64,000 nucleotides of DNA from Anaerolineae bacterium (lineage in GTDB: Bacteria > Chloroflexota > Anaerolineae > 4572-78 > J111): NCBI GenBank assembly GCA_023382535.1, contig JAHDWA010000043.1, positions 31,312-95,311 of the forward strand, in the 5' to 3' direction. Shown piece by piece: positions 48,556 to 55,210 of the stretch (positions within the stretch are counted from its first letter, which is position 1; every line of letters starts with the position of its first letter). A program made the translations under genes and the position numbers. The notes beneath the pieces were generated by a model that searched no databases, was not told the DNA's origin, and saw only the letters and a program-made list of their open reading frames with translations.

Positions 48556-51500
48556 TTACTGGCTGCTCTCCTCAAAGGCGGGAGGCTCGAACTGCATAAT
48601 CCGGTTGTTGTCGGCATCGGCGACCAGCAGATTGCCCTGGCGGTCAAAAGCCAGGCCGTTCGGCAGGGCAAACGAGGCCGGGTCCTGGCCGTACTGGCCC
48701 CACGTGCCTAACACCTGCCCCGCTTTGTCGTAGACAATGATCCGAAACCCTTCGGGGTCGCTGACAAAGACGCGGCCCTCGGCGTCAACGGCCAGCGAAG
48801 GCTTGTTAATAACGCTCTCGCTCTCCCAGCCGGCCACATCCCACTGGGCCAGCGGATTGAAGTTGGCGTCGAATTTTTGCACGCGCTGGTTCCAGGTATC
48901 GGCCACGTAAACGTTGCCCTCGCGGTCAATATCAATCCCCACCGGCTCCTCAAACGCGCCGGGGATAACTCCCCCGCCGCCCCAAGCCTGTAAAAATTCC
49001 CCGGTAGCCGTAAATTTTTCGACCCGCTTGTTGCCGGTATCGGTCACATAAACGTTGCCCTGGGCGTCAACGGCCACGTCGCGCGGTCCCCAGAATTTGC
49101 CGAGTTCGGCCTGGGGGTCGCCCTGCTGCACATTGGCAAAGCCGCCAAATTCCCCCTGGAATTTGCCAATCGAACTAAAGATCTGAACCCGGTGGTTCCA
49201 GGTATCGGCGACGTAAAGCGTGCCGTTGGGAGCGACGGCCAGCCCCCAGGGTTCGTTGAACTGGCCCTGACCGGTTCCCTGGCTGCCCCACGACAGGACA
49301 AAGTCACCGTCACTGCTAAAGGCCTGAATGCGATGGTTGCCGGTATCGGCGACATAGATCGAACCGTCCGGGCCAACGGCGACATTGCGCGGGGTGACAA
49401 ACTGGCCCTCGCCCGCGCCGTTGCTGCCCCACATTTTGGCCGCTGCCAGTTCCAGGCGCTTACCCTCGTAGGGGTCCACCACCGCAGCCTGGGTTAATTG
49501 CACCGGGCCGCTCTGGTAATCCCAAACCTCGTTCAGCACGTCTTTGCGGATGTAGACATAGAAACGATGAAGGTAAGGCCACTCGTTGAGCTGGTAATCC
49601 TGGTAATGGCGGTAAAAGAGAATATTCCACAGATTTTTCCAGTTAGCCCGCACCGTCTCCCGGCGAGCCTGCTGCGCTTCGGCGGTATCGGCCTGCGGGT
49701 TTTCGGGTGGGGGGCCGCTGACGTAAGTTTGCCACAGCCGGGCCGGGGTTTGATTTTTGTAATCTTCCATCGGCCACCAGACCAGGCGGTAGCTGAAGCG
49801 GGTATACTTATCGCCCAAAAAGGGCTTGACCTTGGTTTCGTTGGCCGAGCCGACAATGACTATCGGCGCGTCCAGGTTGTCCCGGTTGGGATTCTCGCCG
49901 TAGTAGGCCCGGTTGGGATACTCGCGCAGGTACCATTCCAGCGGCCAGGTCGAGTCGTTGTCGTAGGCAACCTTAATCATCTTATCGCCGACCGTCCGGC
50001 GGGAGATCTCGTCAATTTGATTAAGCACCAGTTTGACATCCGGCCCGCCGTGGGCGTAAACCAGGACTTCGTTAACGTAGTCATAATTGATGAACGACAG
50101 CATCCAGGAGAAGCGAAGGGTCAGCAGGGTCAGCACAACCAGGAGGGTCACAAAGGCCGTCCGCACCGCCAGGCTGCGGCCCATTTGCCGGCCATACCGC
50201 CAGACCACCCCGCCCAGGACAACCAGAATGGCGATTCCGGCGATAAATTGCAGGGTTTCGTTGATGGATTGCAGCGATTGGCTTTCGAAGGGTTCGGCGG
50301 TGAAAATAGCGACGACGGCCGGGATGACCAGCAGCAGCGCCCCGGCCAAAATGAGTCCGCCTCTTTGCCGGGCAGCCGTCCAGTTGAAGCGGCCCAGCGC
50401 ACTCTGCAAGACGTGGGCGGTCAAAAAGATGAGCGGCAGGGTCATGTGGACGGTCAGCCAGGGCATTTTTTCGCCGGCCCAACTGTAAATGGCAAAAGCC
50501 AGCAGACCCCAGTAGATGGTAAAGACGGCAAAAGTGCCGCCGTCGGAGGGGTGGAAGGTTGGAAGGTTGGAAGGTTGGTTATCTGGTGTTGAAGAAGACG
50601 CTGGCACTGTATCCGGCCCTTGTGAAAGGTCGGCGTAGGCGGGTAGGGGTTTGCGGCGGAGGAGGTAAACCAGTCCGCCGCCGATGCCGACAAAGAACGG
50701 CAGAAACTCGTACATCGGCACCAGGAAGAGGTAGTAATACCAGGGCTGGCCGCCGCGCTGCACGTCGTGCTGGCTCAGCCAGTAAACGATCGCCCCGATG
50801 CTGCCGGTGTACAGACCGCGAATATTCGAGAAAAAGGTGGTGTGGAGCAGGGCAAAGATAATGACTGCCACCAGCGCGGCTTTGCCCAGCGTGCCGAAGC
50901 GAGTGCGCAGGCTGAGCAGCGCCTGGGTCACCGGCTTGTTGGTGCGATCTACCCCCAACTGGACCAGCGCGGCCGCGCCGAGCATTTCCAGGATGAGGAT
51001 GACGAGATCAACGATTTCCCAGGGTTTCAGACTACTGTCCCCCTCGGTCTGGCCCGCCGTTAAAACTTCGGCCTGGCTGACGAGGTAAGCGTCAACGGCA
51101 ACCCCAATCACCATCAGCCCCAGCAGGCCGAACGTAACCAGGCGGCGGCTGCTGGCCGATAAATTTTCCCACATGTAGACCAGCAGGATGAAGGTTACGC
51201 CGATAAAGCCATGAATATAGGCTGCCTCCATCGTCGAGAGCATCAGCGACACCGCCGCCGCGCCGATGTACAGCCAGCGGTTGGCCCGCGTGCGCATGTA
51301 CTGGAAAAAGGAGAGGAACATCAACAGGGTGAAGAAGTCCAAAAAGGTGTCGTGGCGGATGTAGCGGCTGTAGTACATCAGGCCGGGTGAAATAAGGATC
51401 ATGAACGAAGCGGCCAGCGCACCGAATCGCCCCAGCCAGGGCCGGAACCAGTAGGGCAAAATGACCATCGCTATCCCAAACAGGGCCGGGCCGATGCGGG

Positions 51501-51798
51501 CGGTGAAGTCGTTGTCGCCAAACAGAAAATACATCAAGGCCGTGATGTGAAACAGCGACGGGCCGTGCATCAGGGGATCGTGCTGGTAGCCCTTCCCGGC
51601 GTAGAGATTCCAGGAGTAGAGCGTATGCAGGCTCTCGTCGTGGCTCATCACCCGCGCGCCGAGCATATAAAAGCGGGTCATCACGGCGATGATGAAGAAG
51701 GTGACGTAGAGAATTAGCTCCCAGTTCAGGATAAAGAGGGATAAGACGGGCGTATCCAGGCTAAATTTTCTTTGCAGCGAATCGGTTTTAACAGTCAT
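48556..51798 (-). CDS. Agl23/TIGR03663-like membrane protein fused to an NHL beta-propeller
   Basis: 1080 residues from ATG 51798 (GAGGA 6 bases upstream). The first about 570 residues hold a PMT-like fold with a dozen or more helices; MLGARVMSHDESLHTLYSWN and GKGYQHDPLMHGPSLFH are the TIGR03663 'flippase activity-associated' signature, and RYIRHDTFLDFFTLL follows. A soluble region (about 575-780) follows, then six or so NHL repeats (about 783-1066; GPDGSIYVADTGNHRIQAFS type) making a six-bladed propeller on the outside. Inferred role: handling of polyprenyl-linked sugars, the propeller binding sugar or protein. A word repeat (50551-50580) encodes an outer loop in frame. First of a run of similar membrane genes. 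Confidence 0.88.
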   Translation of the reverse strand: MTVKTDSLQRKFSLDTPVLSLFILNWELILYVTFFIIAVMTRFYMLGARVMSHDESLHTLYSWNLYAGKGYQHDPLMHGPSLFHITALMYFLFGDNDFTARIGPALFGIAMVILPYWFRPWLGRFGALAASFMILISPGLMYYSRYIRHDTFLDFFTLLMFLSFFQYMRTRANRWLYIGAAAVSLMLSTMEAAYIHGFIGVTFILLVYMWENLSASSRRLVTFGLLGLMVIGVAVDAYLVSQAEVLTAGQTEGDSSLKPWEIVDLVILILEMLGAAALVQLGVDRTNKPVTQALLSLRTRFGTLGKAALVAVIIFALLHTTFFSNIRGLYTGSIGAIVYWLSQHDVQRGGQPWYYYLFLVPMYEFLPFFVGIGGGLVYLLRRKPLPAYADLSQGPDTVPASSSTPDNQPSNLPTFHPSDGGTFAVFTIYWGLLAFAIYSWAGEKMPWLTVHMTLPLIFLTAHVLQSALGRFNWTAARQRGGLILAGALLLVIPAVVAIFTAEPFESQSLQSINETLQFIAGIAILVVLGGVVWRYGRQMGRSLAVRTAFVTLLVVLTLLTLRFSWMLSFINYDYVNEVLVYAHGGPDVKLVLNQIDEISRRTVGDKMIKVAYDNDSTWPLEWYLREYPNRAYYGENPNRDNLDAPIVIVGSANETKVKPFLGDKYTRFSYRLVWWPMEDYKNQTPARLWQTYVSGPPPENPQADTAEAQQARRETVRANWKNLWNILFYRHYQDYQLNEWPYLHRFYVYIRKDVLNEVWDYQSGPVQLTQAAVVDPYEGKRLELAAAKMWGSNGAGEGQFVTPRNVAVGPDGSIYVADTGNHRIQAFSSDGDFVLSWGSQGTGQGQFNEPWGLAVAPNGTLYVADTWNHRVQIFSSIGKFQGEFGGFANVQQGDPQAELGKFWGPRDVAVDAQGNVYVTDTGNKRVEKFTATGEFLQAWGGGGVIPGAFEEPVGIDIDREGNVYVADTWNQRVQKFDANFNPLAQWDVAGWESESVINKPSLAVDAEGRVFVSDPEGFRIIVYDKAGQVLGTWGQYGQDPASFALPNGLAFDRQGNLLVADADNNRIMQFEPPAFEESSQ
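50551..50580. repeat. In-frame GGAAGGTT tandem repeat in the Agl23-like gene
   Basis: Three to four 8-base units. The translated loop (QPSNLPTFHPSDGG) lies between two membrane helices. Confidence 0.75.
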
Positions 51799-51843
51799 TA
51801 CTTTTCCTCAAAAACATAAAATCAGATGAGAACTTCAAATCCT

Positions 51844-53766
51844 TTACGGCTGGAGCCACAAGATGACCTGATTTTCCCGGTCCGGCGGCTTCATGGAGCG
51901 GTAGAGGAGCCAATTGACCAACTCTTTGGCCGGCAGGCCCACCGGCGACCAGGGCGCGTCGAGGGTGAAGCCCTGGCCCAGGTAGGGCTGGCCCATGCCC
52001 AGCTCGACATTGGCCGGGGTAATAATTGCCGTCGTGGGCTGAGCTTCGGCGGCGGAGCTGACCTGGGTCAACTGCTCAAAATCGCGCAGCCGCCACAGCA
52101 GAGCGGGGCTGGTCACACCGGCCAGGGTGGTATCCAGGGCGGTTTGCTGGCCGCCGGTCCGTTCCGCCGATTGGCGGGTCAAGGTCTCGGTCAGGGCGAT
52201 GAGGCCGGTCGAGGGGGGAATGCCGGCCAGGGGCTGGTAGGCCAGGTCCATCAACGGTCCGTAGTTCAAACGCCAGCCGATGCTGAGCGCCGCCAGCAGG
52301 CCAATCGCCGTGCCCGCCAGGGCCGCGCCGCGAGCCGCCGCGCCGCTGTTGGTCATGAAGCCGAAAAAGATGGTAATGATGATAAACAGCCCCAGGGCCG
52401 CAATCGGCTGGAGCCAGGCGTACTCGCAGATGGTGTCATCGGAGTTGCAGGTACGGACTAGCCAGCCGGTCAGGCCGATGTAGCTAAAGCTGCCGATGAC
52501 CAGCCCGGCTGCCAGCAGCAGGCCCTCGTTGCCCCAACTGCCTTCCCAGGCCAGGCTGTGCCACAACTCGGCCAGAGCAATGGCGGCCAAAAAAGCCAGC
52601 GGGACCAGGGCCAAAATAACATGGCTGCTGGGCCGGCCAAACATGACCAGGTCCAGGATGATCAAACCGGCAAACCAGCCCCCCAGGATTTGCTTGAACA
52701 GGTCCTTCTCTAAAAGGACGTAAGCCAGGCCCGCCAGGCCGGCCAGGACCAGGAGCGGCTCGTAAATGGTCAGTAAAAAGACGGCATTGAAGCCGGCATC
52801 GGGCCGTCCCTGTAAACTGAACCGGCTGACCCACTCCGGCAAAAAACCGCTCAACATCCCCAAACCGCCGATATTGAACAGACCCGCCGTAGCCAGCAGC
52901 ACCAGGCTGATCAGGAAAAAGAGTCCGGCGCGACGAGGGGAGAGATAGGGGTCAGGGGGTGGGGATTGGGGATTGGAAGTTGGGAGATTAGAGAGCTGGC
53001 TGTCCTCACTGGTAGCTTGATTTTCCGGCAAGGCGGTCTGAGTTGCGGTCAAATGATCCAGGCCCTGGAGCCACAACGCTTTAAAGGCGGAGAATTTAAG
53101 AGCAATGATCAGGCCAAAGACAATCAAAACGGAGAGGGCCATCGGCCCGGAGGTGAGCAGCAGGGCCAGGCCCGCGGCGGCAAGCAGCAGCCAGCCTCGC
53201 CGGCCTTCTTCGGCCCAATTGAAGAAACCGGCGACGACCATCAAAGCGCCGGCGGCCAGCCCGATTTCGCTGTTCAAGGTTCGGGAGAGGAAAATCGCTG
53301 TCGGGGAGAAGGCCAGCAGGGCAGTGGCCAGCAAGCAGGCGCGCGGCCCCAATTGGCGGCGCAGCGTAACCGGCAGAATAACGATCAGGCTGCCCAGCAG
53401 AGCCGGAGCCAGCCGGGCGGTGAAGTCGTTCACCCCCAGGAGGAAAAAGGTCAGCGCGTTCAAGGAGAGCAGCAGGGGACTGTAGAGGGCTACCCCCAGC
53501 GGGTCCCCCCGGTAAAGTTGCAGCGCCGGCCAGCTCTGGGCCGCCTCGGCGTCAGACAGGGGATAGTGATCCAGCCGCCACAGGCGCAGGGACAGAGCCA
53601 GGATAAACAGCAGGGCATAGAGCACGGTTTCCAGCGTCAGCCAGGGAAAAGGCAACGGCCCAGGCTCCGCCTCGGGCCAGGTTTCTACCTTTGGCTCATC
53701 TTCAATTACCGGAACGGCCACCGGCAAAGGCGGCGGCATGATTTTTCGTCTCGTCTTAGTGGTCAA
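51844..53766 (-). CDS. Glycosyltransferase family 39-like membrane protein
   Basis: About 640 residues with some 13-14 membrane helices. The start is unclear: TTG 53766 or ATG 53739, neither with a clear ribosome site. LRLWRLDHYPLSDAEAAQSW is the PMT/GT39 opening with its acidic residues, where catalytic Asp/Glu normally sits in the first outer loop. LSRTLNSEIGLAAGALMVV matches the second conserved part. Predicted polyprenyl-phosphate-sugar dependent transferase or a relative. An in-frame word repeat (52958-52996, GGGGATTGGGGATTGG) makes a cytoplasmic or outer loop. It lies 45 bases upstream of the Agl23-like gene on the same strand. Confidence 0.85.
   Translation of the reverse strand: MTTKTRRKIMPPPLPVAVPVIEDEPKVETWPEAEPGPLPFPWLTLETVLYALLFILALSLRLWRLDHYPLSDAEAAQSWPALQLYRGDPLGVALYSPLLLSLNALTFFLLGVNDFTARLAPALLGSLIVILPVTLRRQLGPRACLLATALLAFSPTAIFLSRTLNSEIGLAAGALMVVAGFFNWAEEGRRGWLLLAAAGLALLLTSGPMALSVLIVFGLIIALKFSAFKALWLQGLDHLTATQTALPENQATSEDSQLSNLPTSNPQSPPPDPYLSPRRAGLFFLISLVLLATAGLFNIGGLGMLSGFLPEWVSRFSLQGRPDAGFNAVFLLTIYEPLLVLAGLAGLAYVLLEKDLFKQILGGWFAGLIILDLVMFGRPSSHVILALVPLAFLAAIALAELWHSLAWEGSWGNEGLLLAAGLVIGSFSYIGLTGWLVRTCNSDDTICEYAWLQPIAALGLFIIITIFFGFMTNSGAAARGAALAGTAIGLLAALSIGWRLNYGPLMDLAYQPLAGIPPSTGLIALTETLTRQSAERTGGQQTALDTTLAGVTSPALLWRLRDFEQLTQVSSAAEAQPTTAIITPANVELGMGQPYLGQGFTLDAPWSPVGLPAKELVNWLLYRSMKPPDRENQVILWLQP
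52958..52996. repeat. In-frame GGGGATTGG words in the GT39-like gene
   Basis: GGTGGGGATTGGGGATTGG then AAGTTGGGAGATTAG. It encodes a Ser/Asn/Pro-rich loop (SNLPTSNPQSPPPDP). Confidence 0.7.
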
Positions 53767-53802
53767 AGTTAAACCCCAAATTGATCTATTTAAGCAGTTC
53801 CA

Positions 53803-53835
53803 AGACCCTAAAGGCCTCTAAGACCTTCAGGGTCT
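53803..53835. repeat. AGACCCT ... AGGGTCT hairpin
   Basis: AGACCCTAAAGGCCT faces AGACCTTCAGGGTCT imperfectly, just after the stop of the DUF4367 gene; possible transcript end. Confidence 0.6.
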
Positions 53836-53839
53836 GAAC

Positions 53840-54595
53840 TTAACGGATAGACGCGGCCATCATTTTAAGTTCTGTCAAGGAAACAGCATCGCTGTAGGAG
53901 AGCAGCCGGTATTGAACATCGTGGACCGTCCAGATGAGTGTTATCACTTGATCCTGATGGCTCCAGGTGCGGCTTTCCTTATCCCAGCCGCCTCGTACCA
54001 AAACCACCTCCCGGCCGTTGAGCAGAATCGTTTCGCTGCTTTCCGGGCCAATGAGGGTCTGGCCGGGTTGATTTTCGGAGCCGGCGGCCCGGATGCTGAG
54101 TTGGACGACGCCCCCTTGGGTGTCGCGCCACTGCATTTTGACCAGCGCCACCGGCGACCACGCCACCTCCACCTCGTCGTCGCTGCTGGTCAGGCTGGCA
54201 GGCAGGTAGGTGGGCAGGGCAAAGTCAAACGGCACGGCCGCCTGGGCTTCGGGCAGCGGCATTGGTTCTGTTTCCAGCAGCACGACGGTGGCGGTAGGAG
54301 CCGGCCAGACGCTGCGGATGGTCAATTGGATCTGCCCCATCGCTTTTTGAACCTCATCGAGGGTGGCTTTCACCGGCGGCGATGCAAACAACAACGCCAC
54401 GACGACCAGAGCAATTATACCACCAACCAGGCCGAGCGGCACAGTCCGGGCCGGCGTCTCCGGCTGGGGAATCGCCTGGACCCGGCGCTGGAGGGTAGGG
54501 CTGGGCGGCTGGCGCAGGCTGAGAAGCTGCCGGGCCAACTCGGCCTCCTCCGGCGAGAATTCCGGCGGCGCGGGTTCAATCTCCGTGGGCGTCAT
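53840..54595 (-). CDS. DUF4367-type membrane protein, probable anti-sigma partner
   Basis: 251 residues from ATG 54595, which overlaps the sigma stop as ATGA; a GTG 54610 is less likely. A 60-residue cytoplasmic head (EEAELARQLLSLRQPPSPTL) precedes one membrane helix (VPLGLVGGIIALVVVALLFA, near 55-75). The outer domain (about 115-250) fits DUF4367: FALPTYLPASLTSSDDEVEV, LNGREVVLVRGGW, ITLIWTVHDVQYRLLSYSD. Gene order and topology suggest an anti-sigma factor for the ECF factor just upstream. There is no HxxxCxxC zinc motif, so the inhibitory head would be of a different type. Confidence 0.75.
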   Translation of the reverse strand: MTPTEIEPAPPEFSPEEAELARQLLSLRQPPSPTLQRRVQAIPQPETPARTVPLGLVGGIIALVVVALLFASPPVKATLDEVQKAMGQIQLTIRSVWPAPTATVVLLETEPMPLPEAQAAVPFDFALPTYLPASLTSSDDEVEVAWSPVALVKMQWRDTQGGVVQLSIRAAGSENQPGQTLIGPESSETILLNGREVVLVRGGWDKESRTWSHQDQVITLIWTVHDVQYRLLSYSDAVSLTELKMMAASIR

Positions 54596-55161
54596 TCGCT
54601 CTGATCCCACTGCATACGTAATTTTTGCATAATCCGATACACTGCCGAACCGACTGCGCTTTCACTTTTGCCCAGCACCTCGGCAATATGGCGGTTGGTC
54701 ATCCCGGCCCCAAATTTGAGGGCAATCAGCTCCTGCTCGTCCGCTGCCAGCGTCTGGACCAGCCGCCGCAACCGGGTCTGCTGCTCGCTTTCCTCAAACT
54801 GCGCTTCTAATTGAGGTGTCTCACTCGGCTGCTCCGGGTTAAGTTTGAACAGCGGCCGCCGCGCCCGGCGGCGCTGCCAATCGGTGACGGCGTGTCGGGC
54901 AATAGAGAATACCCAGGTGGTAAAGGCAGCCCGGTCAGGCCGGTAGCTGCCGCGCGCCCGCCAGGCCCGCTCGAAGGTATCGGCGGTCAAATCTTCGGCG
55001 ACCACCCGGTCGCTGACGCGGAAGAGACAATAGTTGAACACGGCATAGGTATGAGTGCGGTACAACTCGGCAAAAGCCTCGGCGTCGAGGCTGGCCGGCA
55101 TCTGCCCGGTCAGGAAGTTGTCCAGCCAAAAATTCTTCTTGTTCATCACACTGGCGCACAT
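54592..55161 (-). CDS. ECF-type RNA polymerase sigma factor
   Basis: 189 residues (ATG 55161, or Met at 55146). Region 2: FAELYRTHTYAVFNYCLFRV to FTTWVFSIARHAVTDWQRRR. Region 4: TLAADEQELIALKFGAGMTN, RHIAEVLGKSESAVGSAVYR. It lies between a YYY gene upstream and its membrane partner downstream, with an overlapping stop/start. It probably controls part of the surrounding surface-glycan block. Confidence 0.92.
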   Translation of the reverse strand: MCASVMNKKNFWLDNFLTGQMPASLDAEAFAELYRTHTYAVFNYCLFRVSDRVVAEDLTADTFERAWRARGSYRPDRAAFTTWVFSIARHAVTDWQRRRARRPLFKLNPEQPSETPQLEAQFEESEQQTRLRRLVQTLAADEQELIALKFGAGMTNRHIAEVLGKSESAVGSAVYRIMQKLRMQWDQSE

Positions 55162-55210
55162 CTATGATTTATACGCCGAACGGACCAGAGTATCACTACG
55201 ACCACACCTT

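Noticed and set aside
49498..50592. 364-codon plus-strand frame opposite the Agl23-NHL gene
   Set aside because: Shadow of a GC-rich membrane-protein gene; composition rich in Gln/Arg/Pro without domains.
52966..53772. 268-codon plus-strand frame opposite the GT39-like gene
   Set aside because: Gln/Gly-rich antisense shadow of a membrane protein.
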